From positions 1 through 64,000 of the forward strand of contig ARYC01001531.1 of the NCBI GenBank assembly GCA_000711775.1: a stretch of DNA of 64,000 bases, read 5' to 3'. Shown piece by piece: positions 43,760 to 56,039 of the stretch; positions within the stretch are counted from its first letter, which is position 1, and every line of letters begins with the position of its first letter. The stretch comes from Oxytricha trifallax. Its lineage: Eukaryota; Ciliophora; Spirotrichea; Sporadotrichida; Oxytrichidae. The notes under the pieces are model-generated. The model had not been told where the DNA came from, did no database searches, and saw only the letters and a list, made by a program, of their open reading frames with translations. The position numbers and the translations under genes were made by a program.

Positions 43760-46700
43760 CGAGGAGATTGATTCCACAATATATTGGGGTAAGATAGTAA
43801 GAATCATAAAGATATTAGATATAAGAGACGAGTCAGAATATCTTGGGCTTAATTACAAATGGCATGATGAGATAAGATAATAATATTATCACTTCAATCA
43901 TGAATGGACTTATTTATTCCAACTTCTATTATTAGCTCTTTATTCCATTATATACATATTTTTGATTAAACATAAAATTCAACTTATTTTTCAAAAATTT
44001 TAGCTTACCATAAAAGTATTGATTATTATTTACTGATATAAAAAAACAAGAATAAAGCAAAATTACAAATATTTTTCACTGAAATTAAAAATATCACATA
44101 GAACTATGGATTTGTATAAATCCTTAATTTCTTTGAATTCCATTGCGCATATATTTATAAGAAATAATATTAATCTCAATTTTACTCGTATTCATATTTG
44201 CAAATCCATTTATATTTCATTTAGATTCCTTGTCTTTGATTTATTGAAAATAACTTATATAAATCAATACCAATCTTCTTTATTTTATGCTATACTTACA
44301 TTTAAATTATTGGTTTTTTGGTAATTCACAGGATACCATTATATCATTAGAGAAAGTTTAGTTGAATATCACTTATCTTAGTAAATAAAAGCTAAATTAT
44401 TCATTCTTTTTATACTTATTTTCTCTGCTGATTTGCACCTATTGAAGCGATATTAATATATAGCAATTGTTTTTAGTTAGCTACGCAAAAATTCCAATGA
44501 TAATAATTGCAAACAGAAAGAAAATAAGGATCAATAACTTACTCTTGACTTGATATACCATTACTAAAGAATTTAATTCCATATGAATCCAATAATTTAT
44601 CAGTGGATAGCCCATTACTATTATTCATTTAGCCTTAAGGGAATTATATATTATTGGTTTAAATCGTTCTTAACACTGAGATTTATAGTCTCTACATTAG
44701 TAAGTTAAACTTCAATGTTTTATTGATGATTAAAGACCACATTAAAAAATTAAATCTTATTACGAAAATATGCTAACTCATTCGCAAAAATGCATGAACT
44801 AGGCTGTCTTAAATTTGGTGACAACTTGAATATTATATTTCGAAACTATAGAAATAGAAATACATGTTAACATCAATTGCATATCATTTAATGCTATATT
44901 CATACTCGACTAAGAAATAAGTATTATCATTTTCATATGCATACACATATCATAAAACCCTTTGCTCAAACAATTCCAGCATAAGGAATCATAACAAGTA
45001 ATAAATTCAAGTTCCGATAAAGATTAGTATGAATTTTGGGGTTTGCGGTTTTAAAAATTACCATAAACTTCATAATTAATTAAGTAAAATTTAGATTATA
45101 AACCAAATAATGAAAAAAATGTTAATTTTTATTGCTTATTTTCATTAGCAGTTAGATTTGCTTTGAATTTTTCTCTCTTCAAAATAATCTTTGTATGATT
45201 TGATTGATTTTGTATCATGCAAATTTTATATCAAATTATATTGATTTTGAAATATTCTCAATAAATATTCTTAATCAGAGCTCAAATATAAATATAAGAG
45301 TTGCTATTAATATAAAACATACGTTATGAATTTGTTACTTTGACTCTCCGTATGTTGCTTAGGATTCCACAAACATTTAGGATTTTTTTATTGTAATTCT
45401 AGATTTCGATTAATGATACTGTTATATATTGGCATTTCTTTCACCTCACTAACCCATTAACTTCTATAATTTTTATCCCCTCCAATATGTGGAAATCAAG
45501 GCATGTTTATTTATATTTTAGATAAACATTTCAACTAGAAATCATTTTGTCTATTCACTGTTGATATTATTAAACTCAAATTTTGATTTTATTTTATAAT
45601 TTTAACCAAAACTAGAAAAATTTATAAAAGATTTCTCATTTTTGTTGGCCAAATTTTTTCTTTGAGATATTTCACAAGATTTTCAATAAAAATATCCTTA
45701 TTTTTTAGAGACGTTTGTTTCTATGTGCATTTATTAAAATTAGATTTTTAATGTCTGTTGCATTTAAATATTTTGACAAAAACTATTTAAAGTAACAAAT
45801 CTTTAAATAGCTGCTTTTAATAGAGAAATTCAAGCAATCAATTAATAGTTAGAAACATAATAATAGTAGAATTATTACTAAAATATTATATTTTACCATA
45901 TTTAAAAATAGCTTGCATTTGAATCAATGTAATTCAGCCTACCAAAGTGGAAAATATCTATAAATAATTTCTCACATTGGTAGGAGTTAAAATAGATGTT
46001 TAAAAGTTTTTAATCATAAAGTACTTTAAATCAATAAAGTAAATAATACCATGATTTTTAATGAAATACTTTGCATAGATAGTCCTGAAATATTTAAGCT
46101 GCAATAATTTAATTCATAAAAATATATAAAAAAAAAGCAAGAGAACCTAAGAGTTTAATGACTTGAGAAAGTGAAGGCATAAATGATTAACAAAGCGAAG
46201 TTCATTAAACAGAAAACCAAGCTTGTGTAAAGTCTAGTCTGTTTCCAGTTTGAAATGCAGAGCAATAGCTGATATTTACTTTTAAATTAATGATTATCAT
46301 ATATAAATGTTAATATATTGTGGAAAGTTTATTTTTTTAATTTAATAATTTCTCAAATATTCAAATTTTAGGCGGATTTCTCACTTATAAGCCATTTTCT
46401 TCATTGAACATGAAGCAACTTCCCAGTTTATATTTTTCTTAATAAATTCACCATACACTTATTTTTTAATACATATTTTATCTAGAACATTATATATATA
46501 TAATTTTACCAATTATATCTTCTGCAATAAATCTTGATTAATAAATGATCATTGATAGAATTACTGCATAATAACCTCAAAGCATCACTAGAATCTTTCT
46601 TTGCTATGTTAAACTTTGAACCAACATCTTTATTATCAAGAGTCTTTTATGTCCATTATGCTTCTTATTTTATCGAATTTAATGCCCTTTTTATGTACTA

Positions 46701-47670
46701 AATCACCTTTAATTGCTAATATCTAAGCGATAAAATGTGATGTTAATAAGAAAATGTTTTTATGGAAAGTAAATGTATTTATACAGAAGTTGCTAAGTTA
46801 AATTTGTCTGTCTCTCTATAAAAAATGGGAAAAAAAAGCTAAAAGAAATTGTCATCGCTTCAAAATCATACTCATAGATACTAATTCTTGACAAATTATT
46901 GGTCTGCAATAAAACTTTTTACATACTAATATTCTAGTTATATTGAATAAATGAACTCTTAAACTTTATAGAGCAAAATAATGATGGAGATTTGAGAAAT
47001 TTAAAGTAAATTATTCTAAGGAAGAATATAGATTATGTTTTAAAATTACTTTATTTTTTGTAATCTAAAATGAATTTCTTTATTACATTATCGAAAAAAC
47101 ATATTTTCTCCTGAAATCTCAACAATTGAACTGAATCATATTGACTCTCAATTTATTTATTGTGCTGACATCTTATTATTCTTGCATTATCTGATAAGCG
47201 TGAGATCTTTATTTTTATTTAGTTGATTTAACTTTTTATATAATCCATTTTAGTCATTCAAATTATTTCATTATATTCTTTAATTTAGCCTTTTAAGTTG
47301 AATTTATTCTACCATTAAATTGCTTTATGTTTTCTATTTTTAAATTGTTATTGGCTTATTTTAAGAGCTCAGTGCAAATTATATAATAATATTTTTAAAA
47401 TAAAGTTAAATATGTTTTTTAGAAATATATATTAATAAGAATATGAGAAATGGTAAGATTAGAAGACAAGCACATAAAAAGACTTAAAACCTATGGGTGT
47501 TGGCTACGATAAGGTGCATAAACCCCAGCATTATTCAATCAAATTTTAGCATGCTATAAAAAATAAATTTCATTCATCTTTGACGAACTAGCTTACAAAG
47601 TAAAGTAAACATATACTTCAAAACATGTGCACTTCTAGATAATTAAATGGAAATATAAAAACTAAGAAAC
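43760..47670. other. Long AT-rich gene-poor region
   Basis: Nearly 4 kb of A/T-rich DNA with only short hydrophobic or low-complexity frames (for example 44106-44324), which I do not regard as genes. No RNA gene or clear repeat. Probably germline-limited spacer. Confidence 0.45.
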
Positions 47671-47679
47671 AGTAAATAC

Positions 47680-48511
47680 TGTCTAAAGCATTCATTCAAC
47701 ATGCTATTTATGCAACAACTCTCAGAAAAAAATAAGGGTTATCTCTTTAATTAAGAGCTATCAAGCTACATAATGAGCTTCCTGAGTATGCCTTATCCGC
47801 TTCTTTGCTTTGGAGAATTTACTGAAAAAAATATGATAATATACAAAGTTTTTAAAATTAAAAAACTGATGACAACTGTATAATTTAAAAGACTTAAAAT
47901 ATAGCGACTAGAATATTTTAGAAAGCTCACTTTGAAAGCAGAGCTGCTCTAGAAATAATCTACACTGATGAAGCTGTTTTCAAACCTTTCCAGTCAGATG
48001 CCAAATCATGGACCCTACCTAACAGTAACTGCCAGCTTAGCAAGCAAGGGACATTTTAAAAACATTTGCAACAATAGTAAGCATAAGCTGGGAAAATGAA
48101 TTGGAGGGCTACATGATAAAGCAATTTTCAATCAATGCCCATGATTTTTAGAGCTTTTTAGATTACCTTAATATAAAGAACTCTCACAGAGGTGTCATTA
48201 CATTCTGGGAGAATTTAACAGTCCATCATAGACTTTGTGTAAAAAGCCATATTAGGAGCTATGGATGGGAGTGCATCATCAATGCTGCCTATAGCTCAGA
48301 GTATCAATATATCGAAGAAGTATTTTCTAGAGTCAAGCACCACTATTAAACCTAACTCATACATAAAGACTTTGGCTAAAGTCAAGCTTTACATCTTTAA
48401 TTGATAAAAAAAGCGATAGAATGTGTAGACAAAAAAATAATGTAGGAGATTATAAACAGGCATATAAGGCAAATGTAGTAATATGATAGCAACATAAATA
48501 TACACTAATGA
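47680..48511 (+). pseudogene. TBE-family transposase, catalytic Asp replaced
   Basis: The plus strand in several frames gives an HTH region (GLSLQLRAIKLHNELPEYAL), the first catalytic Asp in IIYTDEAVFKPF, the second position in VITFWENLTVHH and the Glu in YIEEVFSRVKHHY. The TGA is at 48509-48511. In the TBE copy at 244-1270 the second position is CDNLSVHKT, so the catalytic Asp is Glu here (WEN for xDN). The 34-residue spacing to the final Glu is kept. With several frame breaks the copy is probably inactive. It is convergent with the ORF at 48595-49226, as in TBE-family elements. Confidence 0.7.
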
Positions 48512-48594
48512 AACTTATTTAAATCTTATAATAATAACTTTCCCTCCATTTATTCATGACTAAGCGTTATTTAAAGGTATTATTATTATCGTAC

Positions 48595-49226
48595 TCACCC
48601 TCTATCATTAAGCTACCTTCCGTGTCCCTCAGCCCGAGGCTTTGATTTATATTTCAATAGTGATATGGCTTTACCTTTCAAATCTAAATATTATTCTAAA
48701 AAGATTTCCTTGCAAAAGAAGAATGGTTTAATTTAAAGCTTTTAAAATACGTCTTCCCTTATAAGAGTTTAGTCCTGCTTGTCTTCTTCAGCATCTTAAT
48801 TAAGCATTATCCTATTTGCCTTCTTGATAAGTTCGCTGACATAGTTTGGCCAAAGGGTGCCAAGGACACTGTACATATACTTTCTATCAATGAAGAACTT
48901 GGTAATATTCGTAAAAGTTTATGAATCTCATAATCTGTGAGTCTTCCTTAATCTCCTCAAAAATCTTTTTTACCGATAGCTCGTCGTAGTAAGGCACATT
49001 AAACACCTGAACATCCGCGCTCATAAAGAAGTTCCTTGGTTTATCAAGGAAGTTTTTAATAAACCTAATCGATATAAAGTGATCATCGGGGAGGAAATAT
49101 CCCTCTAAAATAATGATTATCAAAGATAATTACTTTTACATCTCAAGAAAGTAATCCAATCTTATTTAAAGCTGAATTTATGCTGTAGCTTCCTATAATC
49201 TTAAGCTGTGACTTCACTGTCTTCCA
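48595..49226 (-). CDS. TBE-type accessory ORF (about 22 kDa class)
   Basis: About 210 codons from ATG 49226 (MEDSEVTAQDYRKLQHKF) to TGA 48595-48597, with frame changes near 49125 and 48885. A well-preserved core reads LEGYFLPDDHFISIRFIKNF, NFFMSADVQVFNVPYYDELS, VKKIFEEIKEDSQIMRF and FFIDRKYMYSVLGTLWPNY, then a charged C-terminus. TBE elements carry, besides the transposase and zinc-finger ORFs, a conserved ~22-kDa ORF of unknown function. Position and orientation next to the transposase suggest this is it. The identification is from recall and context, not alignment. Confidence 0.55.
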
Positions 49227-50109
49227 TTTTAAAGTAAATTTAAATAATAGATTTAGTTAAAAGTGATTTTAACTACGGTTCTGGTATGCATATTTGAATC
49301 ATGAGCCAGCTAATCAATATAACTCTATATTACAATAATTAATAGTAGATTATGTACTGATCAAAAATAATAAATAAATTTGATAAATAAATTTGTAATT
49401 ACGGTATTTAAGTATTTAATAAAGCTTAAATTAGTGAAGCATGATTATGCTTATGAAATTTAAGATTCAAATTTATAATAATTTCATTATATTTTATTGC
49501 TTTACTGGTTTTTGACAATCAAATTTATAGAGATAGTAATTTGATTTTTTAATGACAAAAAAATTTCACAAATATAAATATATTTTTTGTATTTAGTTTA
49601 TTTTTGTTAAAAGACTCAACATTAATAGAGAAAATGTATTATTTATTTTTATGTAAGGATAAACATTATATTTGTTATATCAAAATTGGCTTAGAAGTAT
49701 AATTAGTTGATTATAATACAATTAGAACTTTATTAAGAAATGTATTTGGTATTAAGCTAAACTTTTTATTCAATTAATTTGGAGGATATTGACAAGACTT
49801 TCCCACTATCAAACACCTATAGTTTGATAAGTAGTATTATACCTATTAAACATAAATTTAATTAAATAACTTTATGAATGATGCAATTTCATAGAATTTT
49901 TTAAAAATGAATTCACCCCATGTCCATCTCTCACAAATTGAGATAAATTCAGAATAAGTTAAAAAACTATATAATAATATCCCCAAAAATTATAAAAACG
50001 GAACAATTTTCTCATTTAAAATATTAAACTCTCTACATGTGTGAACCTATAGGATTTCAACCCTAAAATTATTGTAAAAATTATAATTATTTTTACTTTA
50101 GTACCAGGA

Positions 50110-50390
50110 TGCTAAGCAAGAGAAATAAGCTGCCAATAATTGACGATACATAGAGGATAGATTGTAACTACAGCGATAAACCTTATAAAACGCCCAATTC
50201 TTTGAGGTTACATAAGCATAAGTAGGAGCACAAATGACAAGAGATTGGAAGAAGAAAATGATGACCACCTGCATTTTCTGTAAGAAAGAGTTTAGCAAGA
50301 GCTAAAATTGGACTCGCCAAATCAAAACCAGATGAAACGAACATAATCAAGGAAAAGATTAAAAAACAGAAAAATATTGGAATTTACAAA
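50110..50390 (+). pseudogene. C2H2 zinc-finger ORF remnant (TBE type)
   Basis: The plus strand reads a first finger CNYSDKPYKTPNSLRLHKHK with a following QEH (second Cys replaced by Ser) and, in another frame, CIFCKKEFSKSQNWTR with a later NEH: two C2H2-type fingers in tandem. It lies about 900 bp beyond the 22-kDa-like ORF and just before the second SF3 element, completing the three-ORF TBE set. The minus ORF at 50098-50298 is its antisense shadow. Confidence 0.55.
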
Positions 50391-50525
50391 GGAAAATAGA
50401 TAATCAAAATCTGAATCTACAAGAGCTCTGAACTTATAGCGATTAAAAAAAGGCTGAGAATAATCACAAATAAAATAATTACTGGCCCAATAGTTTTCGG
50501 GAGAAATATTATAATTAAAATGAAT

Positions 50526-50724
50526 TTTAAATGGAAATTTTAGATATATGAATTTAAATCAATTTAAATTATTAATTATAACTGCCTAGGAGTGCTCTTA
50601 ATCGTATTCTGATTATTTATTGAATTTTAAATATATATAATATTGTAGAGATTGCGCAAAAATATAATTTCCCAACAAGGGTCTGTTGTGTGCAAATATA
50701 TTACTCAATTATTTTTAAATACAA
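50526..50724 (+). repeat. Left TIR of SF3 element 2
   Basis: Inverted match to 52675-52876, including CCCAACAAGGGTCTGTTGTG versus its complement with one mismatch. Confidence 0.9.
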
Positions 50725-50741
50725 TTTCATAAATGGAAAGC

Positions 50742-52514
50742 TCATTATGGTCCGTGCTCCTCAGCATCTGTGTCTCTCGCTGTAGTCCTATTCGAATTAT
50801 GATCGTTTTATGCTTAATTTTGCTTGTCCTCGCTCCAAATAGTCTCCTCATCCGTTCTGTGCTAGATATAGTTTCCCTAATATACTGCATTGAAGGGGAA
50901 CTTTAGATTGCCTTTTTTGCCTTCTACCTTTAGTGACACTATTATGCATCTCCTCTCGAAGCAATCCTTGTCTTCTACCGACAACCTGTTCTAGGGTAAG
51001 TCTAGTAATAATAGTGCAACAGCTTTTGAAAAGTACATTTATCTCCCCGTATTTCAAATCAACAGTGTAGCCTTTGCCTTCGAATAGCATCTTCATCGCT
51101 GGAATGTTGTATCTTCTTAAGAACTTCTCAAGATTCATCTTATCAACCTGAACATTGAGTAGCTCTTTTTCAAGTTTTCTTTACTCAATGTGAAAGTGAA
51201 ACTTCCCTGAGTTAAGTTCGTCGCAGATAAAGATAGAATCAATCGTTTTCAAGATCGTGCTCTTGCCGCTGTTTGCTGCTGCATACATCCATACACAATG
51301 AATTAAAGAAAATTTGAATATTTAAGTTGACGATCATTAATAATCATAAATTTAAATTTTTTATAATGAAATTTAAAACAAAACTCATTAAATTAACGAG
51401 CTAAGTCTAAATTTATTTTTATACATAGCTCTTCAAAATTAATTATCTTTAATTTTATACTATATAAACTTTCATTTCCAAATACTTACCATTTATTTTT
51501 ATTATATTATCTATTGTCCAATTATCATTGCTCTTTTTAATTAACTTAATTATTTATTGGTTAAGTTTTGTTTGAGTTATTAATTAAGTTTAGGCATAAA
51601 AGTTTTAAATAGTTTTTTAGAAAGTCCTAGTTCATTTTTAATTTTATTAGTTATTCACTTATACTTGAATATAAGGTATAAATCAACTTTATTGCATATA
51701 AAGTAAGTATATAATATATTTCTATTCTTGATTATTTAATCATTCTTTGGAAATTGTAAGTAATTTCTCTAAATCTTATTATCTTCTCTCTTTAATAGCA
51801 CTTTATATTGAGCATCGGCAATGTCCCATTACCCCAGACCTCTCAAGACTTAATCAGTAAGATTTTGTGATTCATAAAAGTGATACTTGTGATTCTTAAC
51901 AGACTCCTCTAACTGAGCTCTAATTGATATCTTGATTTTTCCACCTCACAATTAGCTTTAGTATCATATGAGCGTTGGATTATTTATATCTGGCTCGCTT
52001 AAGCCCCAGTATTAATCCCGTTCAGTTTTAAAATAATAATAAGAATGTGAGCGTTGTTGAAAAATCTAAACTATCGCATCTGAATTACCGAAGTTTTGTG
52101 TAAGTACTGTCCGAAGGTCATCGAACCGTGTGCGATGTTATGTGCCATAAAATCTTTCACAAAATGACTTAAACTTCTCTTCTTTGAAATTTGCTTAATC
52201 TCCTCTAAAGTTTTTCTAGTAGTTATCTTTTCGTATTTTAGTTGCTTCTATTTTTCACATCCATATACATGCCTTAGTCCTTAATGTGAGATAAAAAACT
52301 CTTCAGCTATTTTAATGCTTAGAGGTGACATCTTGAAGCCTAATTTCTAAAAGAGTGTAAATTCACCTCGAGTTTTATTTTTGAAGCACTCTCTATTTAT
52401 GCCTTTAAAGTCTTTTAATATCATAATGTGAAGTAAGAATTATTCCCTTTTCGTTGTTGTATGCGTTCTTAAGGGTTAGTTTGAATGCAGCTTTTCTTGA
52501 ATCTCAATTGCCAT
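50742..52514 (-). CDS. SF3 helicase (Rep-like) protein of TIR element 2
   Basis: ATG 52512-52514 to TGA 50742-50744, with an A/T-rich non-coding gap at about 51310-51770. The N-terminal part (about 250 codons) includes FKNKTRGEFTLFQKLGFKM, which resembles FRGK...GFKLLS in element 1, and YWGLSEPDINNPTL after a frame change. The C-terminal part has Walker A in YAAANSGKSTILKT, a Walker B-like IFICDELNSG, then MLFEGKGYTVDLKYGEI and CCTIITRL, the order of SF3 motifs A, B, B' and C. A to B is only about 15 residues (usually ~40), so sequence may be missing. It ends in a polar, acidic tail. The A/T gap could be an IES or a large intron; its edges were not resolved. Confidence 0.65.
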
Positions 52515-52674
52515 GTTTTATGTAATAGATTCAGATATACACAAAAAGAAATCGTGCCTTTTGTTGTAATAATTATTTTTTTTGACATTTAAGAGTCATC
52601 AATTGGTGCTTAGTTTTAAATTGAGGAAGTTCATTCCATTTCAATATTTATTTTATAGTCATTTCCATTTAAGT

Positions 52675-52876
52675 AATTTATATTTAAAAATAATTGAATA
52701 ATATATTTGCACACAACAGAGCCTTGTTGGGTAATTATATTTTTGCACAATCTGTACAATATTATAAATATTTAAAATTTAATAAATAATATAAATACGA
52801 TTAAGAGCACTCCTAGGCAGTTATAATTAATAATTTAAATTGATTTAAATTCATATATCTAAAATTTCCATTTCAA
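52675..52876 (-). repeat. Right TIR of SF3 element 2
   Basis: Inverted copy of 50526-50724. Confidence 0.9.
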
Positions 52877-53455
52877 ATGTTTTTTAATAATAATGACTTA
52901 AAAATTTGGAAGGACATTGCTTAGGATTGCTTACAGCGGTATAAAGAATACATGATGTTCTAATGATGGAACCTGCCTGGAGAATAAAGCAGAAGCTATC
53001 TTACAAAACTGTTTCTGAACAACACTTCCTGGTCATGCCTATCTATTTCATGTAAATGAGAGGTATTCTCATTATTTGGGTAGTCAACTAAAAACGGGAG
53101 CTAGCTTAGAAGTTCATTAAGAAGCATGGTTATGAGGAAGTCGAAGAAAGTATGTGGTTGAAGTTGACTAAAACAGTCAAAATTCACTGTGGTTGGGACT
53201 TTTCACAGAACATTGCTTCGAGAAATTCATCATAGCAAAGAAGATTAATGAATGTTGATGACATAGTATCTTATCACAGAGCAAAAAATATGATTATAGC
53301 TTGAGTTCAAAGTATTCCTAAAAGCCAGAGGAGATTAATAGTTTCGTATAGAAGATGTTCCCGAAAAGAAAAGCCTTGAAATTTTCGCCAAACCTAGCAA
53401 TGTCAGACAGGGTCGGACATCTTTTGGGAACGAATTGCCCCAAAAGACACAATGA
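52877..53455 (+). CDS. MT-A70-family methyltransferase (EPAW variant)
   Basis: MT-A70 proteins are AdoMet-dependent adenine-N6 methyltransferases or inactive partners (METTL3/14 type; in ciliates MTA1/MTA9 methylate DNA). The plus strand reads DVLMMEPAWRIKQKLSY in the catalytic loop position (normally DPPW), then MPIYFMQMRGILIIWVVNQK, KKHGYEEVEESMWLKLTK, KPEEINSFVQKMFP and the C-terminal block LEIFAKPSNVRQGRTSFGNE, ending at TGA 53453-53455. Frame changes occur near 52960 and 53370. The N-terminus (MFFNNNDLKIWKDIAQD) starts directly at the border of the SF3 element. EPAW instead of DPPW suggests a partner subunit or a decayed copy; which one is inference. Confidence 0.75.
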
Positions 53456-55550
53456 AATAATTTATACCCTCTTGTATTTAAAAGTTTTTGTATTATTAAT
53501 AACAATCTTTCTAGTTAAAAATAATTTTCATGAATATATTTAACTTTAAATTTTTTGAAAAATTTGTTGTTTGTCTTTTTAATCATATTAGTTTGCTTTT
53601 ATTATTTGTGATTTAGGTCTTAATATCATTTCACACTAAAGTTCTTAAATTGTATTATGTAATTTTTAATTTGCTATTTTAAGTTATTATCTTATTTAAT
53701 TAATCCTTTGCATTATCTGATAATGTTTCTTATTTTGCCTTTGTAATTGTAGGGGACAAAACTTTTATATCTAATACAATAACCTAAAAGGCATTTTAAT
53801 TTTCACATTTTCCATCGATAATAAGCTATTAAATAATTTAAATGTCTATTTGATTGATGTTACCTAATAATTCCTTATTTTTTTATTTTTTGCTATTTAA
53901 GTTTATTAATTTGCCTAATATTTTAGGTATTTGAGTGAGTAACAATTCCTTTATATATATCATTAGTTAATCCTGAAACAAATTATTATATACTCTATAT
54001 AATTTAATTCATGGAGGATTTTATGCGAATAAGTTTAGCACTTTTCACTGTTTCTAAGCAACTAATGAGAATTTTATGATTAAAACCCTAAATTATGGTT
54101 TTTATCGCTATGAATTTAATCTTAAGAACTCTTAGAAATCGAATCATTTATTTGTTATAGTGTGTTTCTAATATTTTATTTTCTTAATTTTTTCTGATAC
54201 AATAACTAACTCTATTTTTATATGAAGTTTCAAGGGACTATTTCATCTTCTTTCACTTTTCTTGAATTCCAGGATGTTGTGAACCAATTCCTATGCTTTT
54301 GTAACGCTTCTACTTTAAATTTCTTTCAAAGTAGATTTCAACATCTTTACATTATTTTTTTCAACCTTAGTATGCCTTAAACTTTTTATTCTTCATTTTA
54401 ACATTAGTCTAATTATTCCTCATTAAAAAATTCAGCGGTATAATTTGACTACTCCTTATTAAAATCACTTCTTACACTCCTGTTTAACTTATTTCTTATT
54501 CAAACGTTTATTTATATTTAATTTTCAGTTTTTTAAAAAAATTATAATTGTGGTTTATAATTTTGTGTTCTGTTTTATTTAGCAATTGCGACCTAAGTAA
54601 GTCTTTGTTTATAGATATATAATAAAATAAATTCAATATAATTTAACTAAACTATATTTAAAAGTAACAAAAGATAATAGTGAATGCATTTGTTTGAATT
54701 TATATGACAAAAAGTATTACAAACTATATAAACTAGAACAAGATAAAATTAAAAATCTATTAAAATTAAAAAATATTTAATTACTATTTATTATTTGATA
54801 AATATTATTGATAATTAATAAAAACTCAAAAATGGGTTTGCCTTTCCATGTCTTGGAAATTATTATCAATTATAGAATTATGATTTCATAATTGGATGAA
54901 AATTACTTTTTATTTATAAAAGACACCAAACTTTAAGCAGCTTTTAACAATAATGGAAAGAGTCATCGATAATGAAATGATTAAAATTTGAATTATGTTG
55001 CTACAACTTGAGTCTTTTATAGTTTTTAAATATGAAATATTTTATTTGAATTTTTTATTATGTTAGAAATAAAAATTAAAAAATGTATATTTTTAAAATA
55101 TAAATTGATTTCTAAGAAGTTTATGTTTGAAAGTATACTAGAAAAATTTAGAGTTTTTACTGTAATTAAATTAAGTTAAAACTATCTAATAATAAAGCTT
55201 ATGTTCTATTAAAAAACATCAAAATCTTAAATTTTCTCTTCTTTGTCTATAACTCCTTAGCCATGAAGTTATATACCCAAAGACTTGTTGTTAAGCAAGC
55301 CGTCAATTTGCTTCCTCAGTTTTTAGTTATTTTTTAACAATTTTTTGCATTTATATTCCCTATACTGGATATTACTATATTTTACATTTGTTCACTTTTA
55401 AGCGAATTTTTCGCTATGCACTTTTCTCCATTAAGTATGCAGATTTACCCATTTAAACTATTAATTATTGTAAAAAAGATTTAATCATCACTGTAGTATT
55501 CACAATTTAAAGAGTATAAGTAAATTTATTTAAAGTGAACAATCATGTCT
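53456..55550. other. AT-rich region, one weak coding segment
   Basis: About 2.1 kb, mostly featureless A/T. At 54245-54400 the minus strand reads a charged stretch (VEKNNVKMLKSTLKEIQSRS; AQELVHNILEFKKSERR) that may be a small MDS. Nothing else supportable. Confidence 0.35.
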
Positions 55551-55559
55551 AAAGATTGA

Positions 55560-55790
55560 TAAATCTTGTATCTTAATATATAATTTTAAAAATCCCTTGA
55601 TTTTTGAAGCGAGAGAAGCACATCACGTATCCCGTGTTTGTCCAAATGTTATTAATCGCATTGACCTGGAAAGAAGCGTAATAAAGAATCCTTGCAGTGA
55701 GCAAAGCCTAGAAAGTAATCAACTGTAAAGCCTTCTATTTATGGAACAGTTGATCGTATCATGTATTCTCGTTTAAAGAACTGAAAATAT
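55560..55790 (-). CDS. Coding segment next to MT-A70, unknown
   Basis: The minus strand reads FFKREYMIRSTVPQIEGF, VDYFLGFAHCKDSLLRFF and DKHGIRDVLLSLQKSRDF. Clean and protein-like, between AT-rich flanks. It could be a downstream MDS of the MT-A70 gene or a separate gene. No family recognised. Confidence 0.45.
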
Positions 55791-56039
55791 TTTAATATAT
55801 CTTTTCAGTCTGTTTTTTTAAAAAATATTCTCCTAAATAAATTTTATATTTGTGCAATTAATTTTAGTATATAAGTCTAACAATCCTATGTCATAAAGTT
55901 GTAGTGCTCCTTTTTACTTCCTATTTTATATTTAAGTTAATTAATATCTCCCCAGGCTATTGAGTTATCCATTTGATTTTAAAACTAGATTTTAGAATTC
56001 AGATGAAATTAATATTCAAAATTAAAATCAAATTAATAA

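Larger units (their letters stand above)
47680..50500. mobile_element. Decayed TBE-family element (three ORFs)
   Basis: Transposase (+), 22-kDa-like ORF (-) and zinc-finger ORF (+) occur in sequence, all with TBE-like content. No telomeric terminus was seen at either end, and 49240-50090 between the last two ORFs is featureless A/T. The right side abuts the second SF3 element at 50526. Confidence 0.55.
50526..52876. mobile_element. 2.35-kb long-TIR element with SF3 (Rep-like) helicase
   Basis: Terminal inverted repeats of about 200 bp (50526-50724 and 52675-52876) share long exact blocks such as AACTGCCTAGGAGTGCTCTT and AATTTAAATCAATTTAAATT. One minus-strand gene fills most of the interior and encodes an SF3 helicase homologous to that in the element at 31582-33413. 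No transposase is visible. The right end lies directly against the ATG of an MT-A70 gene (52877). Confidence 0.8.

Noticed and set aside
44106-44324. 72-aa Ile/Phe-rich plus ORF
   Set aside because: Typical of chance frames in very A/T-rich DNA.
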